From Symbiodinium microadriaticum (Eukaryota > Sar > Dinophyceae > Suessiales > Symbiodiniaceae), in contig LSRX01000061.1 in NCBI GenBank assembly GCA_001939145.1, positions 253,215 through 317,214 on the forward strand: a DNA stretch of 64,000 nt, given 5' to 3'. Position 1 is the stretch's first letter. Each line of letters opens with the position of its first letter. Both the position numbers and the translations under genes were made by a program. This document shows, piece after piece, positions 52,380-62,490 of the stretch. Below the pieces are notes generated by a model that was given only the letters and a program-made list of their open reading frames with translations, was not told where the DNA came from and did no database searches.

Positions 52380-52870
52380 GTGTGTTCGACATGCTTGCAT
52401 GCTGGGTTACACGCTACCAGTACCTTACAGCTATTTAGCTTCAGTATTTTACATTGTTCCCAAACACGTTCGGTTTTCGTTGTTCGTGTAGTCAGTACTT
52501 GCCATGTATCATTGCGGCTCTCTGTGCTAGGGCCTGGCCACATGCTTCGCTGCTTAGGCCAGAGTGTAATGCAGGGCAGGTATCAACAGATAGAAGAAAT
52601 TTTGTTCGAGGCCTGAATACTTGGTAACACTACTTTTTTTGTGTCGGTGGGATGACTGTGATACATATATATATATATGTATGTACATACATATATATAT
52701 ATATATATATAGAAATTTACCTGCTCAATGCCAGTGTGTCTTGTGTTCGCATGGCTTCCAATGGTAGGACCGTAACGAACCATCCTGCCATTTTTATGTT
52801 CACCCCATGGAAGTGCACGATGCAGTTTGCTAATGATCATTATCCTGTTTCGGATGAGTTCATTTCGTTA
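52380..52870. other. Open islands of unresolved strand around a TA repeat
   Basis: + frame 52380-52613 (78 codons) and + 52715-52870 (reads RMASNGRTVTNHPAIFMFTP) flank a (TA)n microsatellite at 52664-52712. Reverse frames overlap both. Confidence 0.35.
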
Positions 52871-52941
52871 CTAGGGTTGGGGGTGGTTTCTACACTTTAA
52901 ATGTACTGGGGTATCCCACCGAACAATGTTATTTTAATCCA

Positions 52942-52965
52942 AACCCCTACTTTAAGTAGGGGGTT
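52942..52965. repeat. Near-perfect palindrome
   Basis: aacccctacttTaagtagggggtt: 11-base arms around a single base, one extra G. It would form a tight hairpin. Confidence 0.85.
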
Positions 52966-52976
52966 CTGAGTGTTGA

Positions 52977-53093
52977 GCGGCGGCCGGAATTCAGCACTTT
53001 GTTTTTGACTCCATTATCATACCTGCTGGGGTGATTCACATGCCCACATGCTACAGCTTGCCACTGTGCACTACCACCAACTACCCTAAACCC
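52977..53093 (+). CDS. 39-codon open segment, product unknown
   Basis: Open after TGA 52974. Reads GIQHFVFDSIIIPAGVIHMP and runs into CCCTAAA sequence, where TAA ends it at 53094. Confidence 0.3.
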
Positions 53094-53364
53094 TAAACAA
53101 TACACCAACCCCTAAACCCTGATTCCGAAACTTTACGTAGCAAGCCCTGAACTCCTAAACTCCACGCCCCTTAAGTCCGCCCCCTACAGAGCCCTTTAGA
53201 CTGTCCTTTCTGAGCAAAACCCTCAACCCCTCATACTTTCTTTTCCCAATCGGGCCCCTAATCCTGATAGAAGAAAACGTAAACTGTGGAACTCTGTAAA
53301 GACCTTACATCATAAAGCCTGCACTCTAAGCCCTATAAACACTTGTAAGAAACCTTACTCCCAG

Positions 53365-53448
53365 GATGCCAATTGCGCTGGGAGGAGGCGAAAAAGGCCT
53401 CCGATTGGCCGCGGCTTTGCGGGAACTGTCCACTGGAGGCCCGCTTGG
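53365..53448 (+). CDS. Candidate 28-codon exon between opposed arrays
   Basis: C-rich array 53085-53230 and acceptor gaaaccttactcccag on the left. Reads MPIALGGGEKGLRLAAALRE then LSTGGPLG. Ends exactly where GTTTAGGATTTAGGG starts (53449). High G/C third positions and a Gly-rich turn followed by an Ala/Leu helix. No family recognised. One of the clearest exon-plus-array junctions. Confidence 0.5.
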
Positions 53449-53520
53449 GTTTAGGATTTAGGGTTGAGGGATTAGGGTTTAGGATTTAGGATTTAGGGTT
53501 TGGGGTTTAGGGTTTAGGAT
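53449..53520. repeat. G-rich telomere-like array
   Basis: gtttaggatttagggttgag, ttagggtttaggatttagga and similar, beginning at the donor of the preceding exon candidate. Confidence 0.9.
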
Positions 53521-53789
53521 GATCATAGTGGGCGGAAGGACGACTGATGCAGCAGTTTGTCATAGTTATTTCCCATATCACTATACCATAATGTGCCCCA
53601 ACACCCTTTTGAAAATAGCAAGGCCCTTGTATTTCGGTTGAGAGGGCCGGTTTTGAAGGGTTCCTTAGGTTGTCCAGGCCTTAGTATACAGAAGTTTCTG
53701 GATTTGGGCATTTATACCGGGCTTGCCGAAGTTGCAGGTTGAGTTTGGGTTTCGGATGGTTTACGGTCCCAGAGCATCGCTACGGGCTA

Positions 53790-54310
53790 TTCTAAACCCC
53801 GAAAGCCCCAAGACCCGAACCCTTTGTAAAACCCTTACACCAGGTCCTCAGCCCCAGATACTAAACCCCTAAGAAGCCTTCAAATCCTGAGGTCACCAGA
53901 CCCTAAAGTCCAAATCTAGGTCGAATCAGTCAGATTGCCCCCTTATAGCCTCAGCTATCATCGCACTACAACATACACCAGAAGCCCCCGCTGGTCCCTG
54001 CACTAAACCCCTGAAGCCCTTAATGCTCTTGAGCACAGCAGAATATACCCCAGATCCCTGTTGAACTTCTTCGTTCAAGTCCTGGCATCCACCCCCAAAA
54101 CCCCTCAACCCTGAACCCTAAGCTCTAAGCCCCTAAACCCACAAACCCACAAAAAAAACCCAACCCCTAAACCCCAAGAACTCTTGTGGGCATTGATCCT
54201 TAGCCATGCGAGAGGGAAAAAAAAACCAAGAAGCCCTCAAACCCCAAAAACCCTAAAAACCCCAAACCCTAAACCCTAAACCCCAAACCCTAAACCCTAA
54301 ACCGTAATCA
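53790..54310. repeat. C-rich telomere-like array, well preserved at its right end
   Basis: Drifted words from 53790; from 54236 to 54303 nearly perfect aaaccctaaaccctaaaccc units. Confidence 0.9.
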
Positions 54311-54318
54311 ACTCCGAG

Positions 54319-54398
54319 GGAGCCCCTGGTACCAGCCCTTCCACGGAGCCTCGACGTCCAGCGAGATGCCCGCGCTCAGGGAGAAGATCCGGGAGGCC
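54319..54398 (+). CDS. 80-base exon candidate between inverted telomere arrays
   Basis: The only non-repeat sequence between the best CCCTAAA array (left) and best TTTAGGG array (right). After aatcaactccgag it reads SPWYQPFHGASTSSEMPALR then EKIREA, and GTTTAGGGTTGAGGGG follows at 54399. Every codon of the central part has G or C in third position except one. A coding remnant in exactly this setting is the best evidence that the arrays are intronic. Product unknown. Confidence 0.55.
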
Positions 54399-54540
54399 GT
54401 TTAGGGTTGAGGGGTTTGGGGTTTAGGGGTTGAGGGTTTTGGGGTTTGGGGTTTTGGGGTTTAGGGTTGAGGGTTTTGGGGTTTAGGGTTTTGGAGTTTA
54501 GGGTTTTGGGGTTTAGGGTTTAGGGTTGAGGTGTTTGGGG
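54399..54540. repeat. G-rich telomere-like array
   Basis: gtttagggttgaggggtttg, ggttttggggtttagggttg, gtttagggtttagggttgag; alternating TTTAGGG and TTTTGGGG forms. Confidence 0.92.
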
Positions 54541-54865
54541 CAACTTAAAAAGCAGGGTCTTGTTTTTTTTGGTATGTTGTCGGCTGCTTCAGGGTTGTAG
54601 AGTTATATCGGCCGGTTTTAGGGTTGTTCCGCGGAGACCCTCAAAAGCCTAAGCCGAAGCCGAGTTCAGGCTTGTCATGTGGATTGTGCTTGTCTACTGT
54701 ATTGGGCATTCTCCGGAAACTTGAACTCAGACTCTAATCCCAGAGCCGTAGCTAAACCCTGAACCCCTAAGCCCTTAACCTTAAATCCTTAAGCTCCAAA
54801 GCCAAGCTTGTAAGTCCTCTAGCGTTGCTGTTTTCGGCTCCTAGGTTGGGGATGTTGGGAGTTGA

Positions 54866-55003
54866 AATTGGCCCGACGAAAATCTACAAGACTTCACCGT
54901 GATGTTTCGGTGGGAGAAGAGCCCTGAAGGTGATGTTAACTTGAGGTGGCTTGGAGACCGCATGTGGAACTGTCAACAGAACAGAACATCGACGAAAGCA
55001 TGG
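54866..55003 (+). CDS. 46-codon open segment, product unknown
   Basis: From TGA 54863 reads PDENLQDFTVMFRWEKSPEG, then NLRWLGDRMWNCQQN, to TAG 55004. Acidic and Trp-rich. No ATG until internal. Confidence 0.35.
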
Positions 55004-55396
55004 TAGACGCAAAACTGATAGTAGGAGTGGCACTCTACAGGAAGACCTCTAAACACGAAGCCCTGTCTTGAAGTTTTGCTGTGGACGATTGCACTCTTGG
55101 TGGGCTCTTCACGTTCCCTGACGTTCCTGTCAGGAAGGCTGTTCCCAGCCCCCGGCCTCGAACCACCATGAAGACCCCATAGCAAGCTTCCAGACAACCG
55201 TCGCAACAAGCCTTCAGAAACCCGCCTTTTAAGCTCGGCCCCCCACAGCATTCTAGAGCGCAGAACCCAAGAAGCTGAAAGCTTGGTGGGGGGTCTACAG
55301 TATTTCCGAAAGCGCGAGAAGAAGTAAGGGTTCAGGAGAAACTGGCAACCTAACCCCTGCCCTCACCGTTATAAAGCTTTAACCACAAAGCGCTGA

Positions 55397-55504
55397 AGCC
55401 TCCACTCCCTGAGTCTATCACGAGCACCAGGAGATGCAGGACTGGAGGTCGAAGAAATGTGCGCGGGTGACTTGGCAATCTTGCTGCGTGTGTCTGATTC
55501 GTCT
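55397..55504 (+). CDS. 36-codon open segment, product unknown
   Basis: Reads SRAPGDAGLEVEEMCAGDLA then ILLRVSDSS, ending TAA 55505. Acceptor-like gagatgcag lies inside. Acidic helix. Confidence 0.35.
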
Positions 55505-55656
55505 TAATTGAAAGGGACATGGTCTAATCGCATGGCCGGATAGAATAGATTCAGGGCATGCATCTGCAGAAGTTGACGGCCATTCGAAACCGTGAACCCA
55601 AAAGCTGTCTGTTCAGCGCCGCATAAGTCAGATATTCGAGAGGTCTTTATCGGACC

Positions 55657-56083
55657 GTGTTGTTGAGACTAGCAACTGAACACAACCTAAACTTCGTAGC
55701 CAGGGGAGCGTCACCATTGGACAGCTGGCTGCCAAGCATGGTGACGGATTTGTGGAGGCTCGGGGTGAAAAGGCTTAAGTCGGGCTATTCAAAGTGCAAC
55801 TTCTCTTATTCGGCCGGGATGGGCTGGGTGGGCAATGTTTTAACCTTTTTGGGGACTTTGTACAGCCCGACCTTACTTTAAAAGGTTGAGGGTTAACTTT
55901 TTCTGGTGGTGGGGGCTCCAGTACTCAGCCAGTCAGTTCTGCCGCAGCATGAGCTTAGACGTCATCAGTCTGATGAACTGGAGACCTGACCGAATAGTAA
56001 TATTGGTACAAACTAATGTTGGCCACAACGACATCGGTTTCGAGATACTGGGCACCTCCCGGCATGGGCGTGGAAGCATGTCG
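55657..56083 (+). CDS. Two consecutive + frames, product unknown
   Basis: 55657-55878 (74 codons, LNFVARGASPLDSWLPSMVT..) and 55886-56083 (66 codons, DVISLMNWRPDRIVILVQTN..) lie end to end in different frames. A single frameshift would join them. Reverse frames overlap the second. Confidence 0.3.
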
Positions 56084-56455
56084 TAGTGCAAGTCCTGGGT
56101 GCAACATACCAGCTGGGTCACTCCCGGCCCGAAGGACATGATCTTGGCCCCTGACCCCAAGCCCCATTGCCGGACCTTCTCAAAGCCCGGCCTGGCGGTG
56201 CCGAGCTCGAATGTTTTTTTGTACTACACCGCCCCCGAACCTTAATTTAACTCTAGATCACCCCTACAGGCCAAAGTCCAAGGCCCGGAACTCAAAGCCC
56301 CAAGTACCTGCAAACCCTAAACCAATCAGGCCCCAGACCCAAGTAAAACCTCTACGAATGCCCGCTTTTTATTGTGGTTGATGGCAGGCGACCTTGTAGA
56401 AGCCTCGTAGTACCTGATAGGACCCCAACAGAGCACCATAGAACTGCTTTCAGAG

Positions 56456-56524
56456 GATCCCTTGGCATTGCCCCGCTGGATGGCGAGTCTTGCACCACCC
56501 TCGACAGATTGGGAGGCATCATGG
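56456..56524 (+). CDS. Candidate 23-codon exon
   Basis: Acceptor agaactgctttcagag, reads DPLALPRWMASLAPPSTDWE then ASW, and ends at GTTAAGGGATTAGGGTT. C-rich patch at 56318-56345 on the left, G-rich on the right. Whole-codon length. Confidence 0.45.
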
Positions 56525-56691
56525 GTTAAGGGATTAGGGTTCTGCTTACAAGTTTGGTTTTGGGGTGTCAAGCTCTGTGTTTTGAGTTGCCGAGTTGGGG
56601 GGCTCGAGGGAGGTGCAGGGGTGAGGGCTTCGAGATTACAGGAATCAGGGTTTTGGGGTTTCGGGAGGTTTTGATGCCGTTCTGTATGCAG

Positions 56692-56751
56692 CTCCTGCAT
56701 GAGCGGCAGTGTTGGGCCCTTGTCCGGTCACGTTGCAGTGAGGGGTCTGCG
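56692..56751 (+). CDS. Candidate 20-codon exon
   Basis: Acceptor gccgttctgtatgcag, reads LLHERQCWALVRSRCSEGSA, donor GTACTT. It lies right of a G-rich array, so it does not follow the C-left/G-right pattern. Confidence 0.35.
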
Positions 56752-57550
56752 GTACTTTTTCAGCTTTCGGTTGCTGGATTCGTGACAACGAATGGGAACA
56801 AGAACGGAGATCTGGAGTTCTAGAGATCTTCCTGCAGTGGCCGTATGATCTTGATCATTAAGTCCTACCTTCCCGGGGTTCAGACTCCCGGACACAGATT
56901 TGTATGCTGCGGATCATAGACTCACCTGCCAGGACCTGCCAGCCCTGATCCAGCATAGGACAAGCCGAACAGGTACGTACACAGGCTGTTTTAGTTTCAA
57001 GGCTTACAGCTAGCAGGTTTTCTTGTGCCCTGCAACTACCTTCTGCTGCATCCAATGCGCGCGTTAACTGTAAACCCTTTACCCTATGTGAGACGCAGAC
57101 ATATAAGCTCACATTATCGCTCCCATCTGTATCAGGGTATCCTTGTTCTTTGAGTCCTGTAGGGTTACGGGTTTTGATCAGAATGTAAGCTCTGGACTCT
57201 GGAAATTGTAGGATGTAATCATGTAGGCTCTATGGTAGAGTCGAGAGATCGTCACATGCGAGAGCTTAAAGGCCGCGTACCACACCCCCAGGAACTCACC
57301 ATACCCTTAATCTCAAATCTTAAGCCAATGCCACACGCAAGCTTAAGGCAAAAGCAGCTGATTTGCCTTGAACCCCCAAAGCATACATGGTGTGAAGGCG
57401 GCGGACATTGTGCAAGGCCAGTGTTTGCTTTTCAAGGGCGAGCTGCTCTAGCCGCATCGGGACGTTAGGGTTGAAGCTGTGTCTATGTTATTGCTTAAAA
57501 CATCGTTTCACTTAGGCTAACACCCTTGGATGTTGTGGATCGTCAGGTAG

Positions 57551-57694
57551 ACTAAGAGATGTCTGGCTCTCGGTCTTGTAGTGGCAGACAGGCGTCACGA
57601 CGTGCATCCAAACTTCCAGCCCTCTGAAGGGAGGCCACTTCATGTGCCCTACTTTGTCCCATTTGGTTGGGACCCAGCTAATCACTTCCCCCTT
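57551..57694 (+). CDS. 48-codon open segment, product unknown
   Basis: Reads LALGLVVADRRHDVHPNFQP, then RPLHVPYFVPFGWDPANHF, to TAA 57695, just before the inverted-repeat region. Pro/His-rich; a second + frame is open. Confidence 0.35.
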
Positions 57695-57705
57695 TAATTA
57701 TTGAA

Positions 57706-58090
57706 CACCCCCCTAATTATAAAACACACATTGGGGCGAATCCACCCGAAATCAGCCCTGCCCTTTAAAACCTGTTCTGGATTAGGGGGGAGGGTTTCGA
57801 GGCTCCAAATACCCTGAGAGCACAGTAAGAGCAAAAGCGGAGCGCAGTACAAAGCAAAAGCAACAGCGGGGGTAAGAGCAAGAGCAGGAGCGAAAGCAGG
57901 AGTAATAGCAAGAGCAGGAGCAGGCGCAAGAGACCGCAGCAGAAGCAGGCGCAAAAGCCAGCGAGGGGGCAAGAGCCAGAGCAGGAGCAACAGCACGACC
58001 CCTCAAAGTGGCAGTAGGGATAAACGTATCCCCTAAAATACTTTCCGAGTTTTTATTGGGCCCGCCCCCTCTCCGTTTAATATTAGGGGG
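57706..58090. repeat. Repeat block bounded by short inverted repeats
   Basis: ccccctaat (57709-57717) and attaggggg (58082-58090) are inverted. The inside is a hexamer-like (AGCAAR/GCAGGA)n repeat at about 57825-57990, encoding Ala/Leu/Pro repeats on the reverse strand. Coding-looking segments abut both ends, so it may be an intron. Confidence 0.55.
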
Positions 58091-58245
58091 CAACGATTAC
58101 CCTGACTTGCAGCTACGGGTGGATTCTGCCTGATCACAGCGCTTTTCTTTTGCGTACTGTTGTTCATCTCTACAATGTGTCAGAGCACCCCCCGGGTTTC
58201 TCCTGCCTCGGCAGCCCCAACTGCGATGTCGCAAACGTTGATCCG
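58087..58245 (+). CDS. 53-codon open segment, product unknown
   Basis: Begins after tttaatattag. Reads TLTCSYGWILPDHSAFLLRT, then LYNVSEHPPGFSCLGSPNCD, to TAA 58246. Cys-containing. Confidence 0.4.
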
Positions 58246-58463
58246 TAACTGCCGAAGCTGAGCCGAGTTGGGGTGCAAGATACTCGCGCGATGCTGACCA
58301 TGGCGCGGGTGTGAAATCTCTAGTTGCTCGGCTTGTGCATGTTTGGTGCTCTAGAAGACCAAAGCTGAGGCTACCCCGAAGGGGTGTCTATGTTCAAGAG
58401 GAGGAACACCGGCTGCTTTTCGACCATCCGCCACAGAAGTGCCACCAGACCAGCTTGGCACAG
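58242..58463 (+). CDS. 74-codon open segment ending at GTTTAGGG
   Basis: Overlaps the end of the previous frame in a different phase. Reads SVTAEAEPSWGARYSRDADH, later RGVYVQEEEHRLLFDHPPQK, and ends AQ before GTTTAGGGCTTCAGGG (58464). Two of three + frames are open in its second half; this one has the more protein-like composition. Confidence 0.45.
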
Positions 58464-58834
58464 GTTTAGGGCTTCAGGGCTTGGAGCTTACACTTTGAAA
58501 GTTCTAGGGCTCGGGGCTTAGAGGTTCTATTCAGAGCTTACGGTGTCGTTTTCACCAGAAGATATACACCATGTGGTTCATCGACTTTTAGGTCTTCTCT
58601 GTTCCGTCAAGCTTTAAACTGAAGCTTGCAGGCAGTAACATAGGAGCCCAAATACTTTCCAACACTAATCCTTGGGGTTCCTGTGGTTAGACTATAGAGT
58701 AGCCCAAGACCCCCTGCTGCTGGGGAAGCCTTTAGCCTTGTTGAGCGGGTATTTGTGTATAGCCCTAGTGGTACCGCTGTCCAAAGATTGGCCTATAAAA
58801 ACCCAATATAAACAAAACAGGGAGCTGTCGCTAA

Positions 58835-59014
58835 TGTAACTCCAAGGCGTTTCTGAGAGAACCCTTACGGTCTTTGATCGCGCGTATTTGGGGTACCAAA
58901 CAACAACACCCTGAACCCCTACAATCCAGAGGGAACACACAGACTGTGGGTTGGCTAGTGCTGTGGTTTTGGGGAGCCCCTTGCGGTGGATGCTCGGTAC
59001 ATCCCCGCTCGTGT
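58835..59014 (+). CDS. 60-codon open segment, product unknown
   Basis: Reads SKAFLREPLRSLIARIWGTK, then GNTQTVGWLVLWFWGAPCGG, to TGA 59015. A reverse frame of 129 codons overlaps. Confidence 0.3.
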
Positions 59015-60304
59015 TGAACGCCGACTGCGCATCCTGAGCCTCATTCGTTGGGCAAATCATCTTGTGAGAGCCTAAACCCATCTAGATCCTAAGCCCCTAA
59101 ACCCGAAGCTTTCTGAGCCGCTAGATGCGAAAGCCTCAAACCCCGGAACCGAGTTCTGAGAGCGCCAACCCCTGAACCTGAAAGCCCCAAAATGAGCGTA
59201 GCTGGGCGCTCTCCCAAGCCCTTAAAAATCCCTAACCCTTAAACCGCTAACCCCCAAGCCCTAACACCCCAAGTCAAGTGGGAGGGAGAAAAACCCAAGT
59301 CCTAAACCCCAAGTCAGGCTTTGAGCTGCTGAGGGATGACAAGATCAGCTCGGAGCAGGTCTAGGGGTTTAGGGCTTTTAGGGCTATAAGGGTTGTTAGG
59401 CTTAGGAGTCATAGTATAGGGCTTCTGGGGTTCTCGGGGGTTGGAGGATGTAGGGTTTGGAGTTGTGTTTTTGGGGATTTTGGGGTTCAGGGCGCAAGAT
59501 CAGCAGAGTCTGGGCTCAAGAAATGGAGGGGTCTTAGGGTTTGGGAAGAGGAGGAAGCCTTCTTCATCGTAACAGGTAATGCAGAAAGTCATGTTACGGT
59601 GAGTTCAAGGGGCTTCTAGTTCAAGGGGTGCTCAGGGGCCTTGTCATTTCGCAGGCTGAATGCACAAGGGTTTAATTAGGCTTCAAAGTTTTGCGGGTTT
59701 GGACTGCACTTTTAAGATTTGGGGCTTGTTGAGGGGTTCTGCGAGGACCAAGCGCCCGGGACACTGTGCACGTTGGAAGATGTTTTGTTTGAAGCTTCTG
59801 CGTCCTCAGATCGTTATCGTATGGGGAAAGCCGGGTTTAGATCTTGAGCCCAGAACCCCACACGCTGGACGAGTAAAAGCCTGCCATACTGCCATAGGGT
59901 CCAAACAACTCGATTGAGGCAGTTCTCGAGGGACTGGGACGATGCTTGAACCTGGGCTTTGCCTTGGTGCCTTGACTCGCAGGAAGTCTAGCAATAGCGA
60001 GAAGAAGCCGAATTAAAGCTACTGTGCGACAACAACTACTACGACCACCACTGACACCGCTACCATTAGGCTACCAGTATCACGACGGCCGCCACCACTA
60101 CTACATGCTGGCTTAGGCGACTGAGATCGGGGGTCCTAAAGCCTTAAATGCTGAACAATAAACCCTGAATCCCTAAAGGGCCGCAAGCCGTTTCATCTCA
60201 CTTAATCTCATGGCCTGGTTAGGCAAAGGTGCGCATGTCAACAAACCCTAAACCCTAAACCCTTAAAAAAGTGGGAGGGAAAAAAACCCTTAAAAACCGC
60301 CAAG
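59015..60304. other. Arrays and weak frames
   Basis: C-rich telomere-like array 59070-59315, G-rich array 59360-59550, an 85-codon + frame 59660-59914 (KRPGHCARWKMFCLKLLRPQ), and C-rich array 60243-60300 before the next exon candidate. Confidence 0.45.
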
Positions 60305-60391
60305 GAGAAGGCGGCGCAGCAACTCAGATCTTCGAGCTTGGTGGCCCTAGGCCGGGGACAAGGGAGAACCGCGGAGATTCATGGCTTAGAA
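60305..60391 (+). CDS. Candidate 29-codon exon after C-rich array
   Basis: Array 60243-60300 ending accgccaag as acceptor. Reads EKAAQQLRSSSLVALGRGQG, then RTAEIHGLE, to GTTTGATG at 60392. Whole-codon length, helical. The ATG-containing frame nearby (67 codons) reads through the array and is less likely. Confidence 0.45.
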
Positions 60392-60700
60392 GTTTGATGC
60401 GCATCACATGTTGCATCCTTGTGTATGTGCGCTGTTTGGGGAACGCTCGCTCCCATAACACGCATCGGCCTTAGCACGGGTCAACAAAAGGGCCTTGGGG
60501 TTTTAAAGGGCAAATTTGTGACTGCTCAGGGGTCATTATAGAAAGTGTCTGTTTGGATCCTAAGACGTTTGGACCGAAAACTGTATGCATCGCTTTTGTG
60601 GGAAGCATTTTCTTTATGGGTTTAGGTGGTGAGGGGATGTGAGGGGGGGAGCCCGCCCATAGGCTGGGCCTGCACTGGGTGGCGGATTCTGGTAACATGA

Positions 60701-61054
60701 CGGGAGCTTCACGGTGCCACAGGCTTCGGAACAGCGATTGATGTTGCTTTCCTCATCTGCAATTCTCCGACATCCTCCTACGACAAGTATTACGACGAGG
60801 ACGACGACGACCGCGCAGCGACAACAGCGACGGCGACGCTTGCTCCGGCTGCTGCAGGGACTCGCGGTGTTGAGATATGGTTGTCATATATTGACGATGC
60901 TGATGCTGCGGGTGGTGCTGATGATGATGATGATGATGATGAAGATGAAGATGAAGAAGAAGAAGATGATCATGGTGATGGTGATGGGTGTGGTGATGAT
61001 GATGATGATGGTGTGATCACCAGGGAACACGCGGGCGATGTGGGAATGCCTGAA
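60701..61054 (+). CDS. 118-codon open frame with Asp/Glu-rich tract
   Basis: Open from TGA 60698 to TAA 61055 without an early ATG. It begins ELHGATGFGTAIDVAFLICN, continues SYDKYYDEDDDDRAAT, then EIWLSYIDDADAAGGA, and enters an acidic run of Asp and Glu from (GAT)n/(GAA)n at 60918-61012, ending ITREHAGDVGMPE. The competing ATG-started frame reads poly-Met, which is implausible. The acidic tract suggests a nuclear or chromatin-associated protein, but that is inference. Probably one exon of a larger gene. Confidence 0.45.
60918..61012. repeat. (GAT)n/(GAA)n trinucleotide repeat
   Basis: gatgatgatgatgatgatga then gaagaagaagaag, then gatggtgatggtgatg. Confidence 0.95.
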
Positions 61055-61148
61055 TAACATGCGATGTGCAGCCATAGGAGGTAGCAGCATCCTAGTCCTA
61101 GACAGAGCATGAGCAAGCCAAGCTTAAGGGCTATATAAACTGTAGTGA

Positions 61149-61268
61149 TGTATTGAGAAGACTCAATTGCAAAGAAGACAGATCAAGGCAAAAGATCGTC
61201 ACATCAACGCTGACAGCCACAACAGCTTCCGAGAATGGATCTTCGGATCTGAAGCTCCAGTGTCGCAG
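61149..61268 (+). CDS. 40-codon open segment, product unknown
   Basis: Open from TGA 61146. Reads IEKTQLQRRQIKAKDRHINA, then HNSFREWIFGSEAPVSQ, to TAG 61269. Basic and Gln-rich. Confidence 0.4.
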
Positions 61269-61463
61269 TAGTCGTGGCGACTACTACTCACCGAGACCTA
61301 CACGCATCCTCCATGATGCTCCGGATTGAGCCTTCGTTGAGCCAACGAAAGGCGGAGTGTTTGGGACTTCATCGTTAACGTGCAGGTAGGTTTCAGGATC
61401 CCGGGACTCGGCTCGACTCGGGTCTGGCATGCTCTCTCCTCTGTTTTTGATTTCCCGCCACAG

Positions 61464-61540
61464 GCCCTATGAGGACAGAGATCAAAACGTGGCTCGAGCG
61501 CGACTTTGTCTGCAGATCGGGTTCTGCGGCTTTGGCTTTG
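61464..61540 (+). CDS. Candidate exon with strong acceptor
   Basis: gtttttgatttcccgccacag is an excellent polypyrimidine-AG. Reads PMRTEIKTWLERDFVCRSGS then AALAL to GTATGA (61541). A second frame through the same bases is also open, so the frame is uncertain. Confidence 0.4.
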
Positions 61541-62217
61541 GTATGAAAGTTCTCGACATCTAGAATCTAGAATCTGACCGTGGTGGGCAGGCGGAGAACT
61601 CAAGGAAGAGCACAATTGGCATGTCCCAGTTGGAGTCTAGCTTCCCAAAAGAGTTGGCTCCCACATCTCTATGTCCATGAGCCTTGTGCATGTGAGGGAG
61701 GGGGATTTACAGCTTGACATGGGATGGTTGGTACAACCGCCAGTGACTGCGGCTTGCACATTATCCGGTGCAGCTCGGCTTGCAGGTTTTGTTGCGATGA
61801 GGTTCCAGATAGATGTCTCAGTCGAGAGTTAGGGAGAAGTTTGTCAACATGGTTGGGAGCTAGAGTAGCCAGTCAGAGTTTGCGTTTCAGACAGTAGCCG
61901 GCAGTACATCTCAATGTTTCAGCCTGCTTCCAGAGGAGAATCGCTAAATCCGAAGCTGAACAGATTTACAAAAGTTGCTTCTTGTAATTCTAGTATAAGG
62001 AACCGCCACAGCCCTTGTCTAACTAGTCCCCACATGCGTCAGGCGCCGTGCGACTTTCACGGGTTAGAATTATTTTTTCCCTTGGGCGCCTGTACGATTT
62101 CTACGAAGAAGTCGTTGTTGCTATACACCTTTCTGGGTTTGCGGGCTTGTGTGCAAATTTACTTGGCGAGAAATGGATTGAAGGCTAATTCAGTCTCGTA
62201 AGGAACGGGCTGTAGCA
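61541..62217. other. Stretch without supported gene
   Basis: A 95-codon + frame at 61914-62198 (ends LLLYTFLGLRACVQIYLARN) is the only long one. Its tail reads into a partial copy of the tandem repeat below. Confidence 0.4.
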
Positions 62218-62490
62218 TGATTGTCTTACTTTCTGTGGCTTGTGGGAAATTTTATTCAGGAGTAGTACGGAACGGGAAGTAAGCTATAAAGAACACGATT
62301 ATCTTAGTTTCCCTGGCTTGTGGGCAAGTTCTATTTAGGAGTAGTAGAGAGGTGGCAGTAGGCAATTCTTAACATGATTATCTTACTTCGTGTGGGTTGC
62401 GGGCAAGGTTTGTTTAGGACTAGTAGGGAATGGGCAGTAGGCAGTACTTAACATGGTTATCTTAGTTTCTATGGGTTCTAGTCAAGGTTC
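62218..62490. repeat. Tandem repeat, ~79-bp unit, 3 full copies plus part
   Basis: Copies start tgattgtctta (62218), cgattatctta (62295), tgattatctta (62375) and tggttatctta (62454), spacing 77, 80 and 79. Each contains tgtgggcaag(g/t)t(c/t), a ta(g/a)gagtagtag core and gggcagtaggcaa. Copies differ at roughly a fifth of positions. No obvious coding potential; function unknown. Confidence 0.9.
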
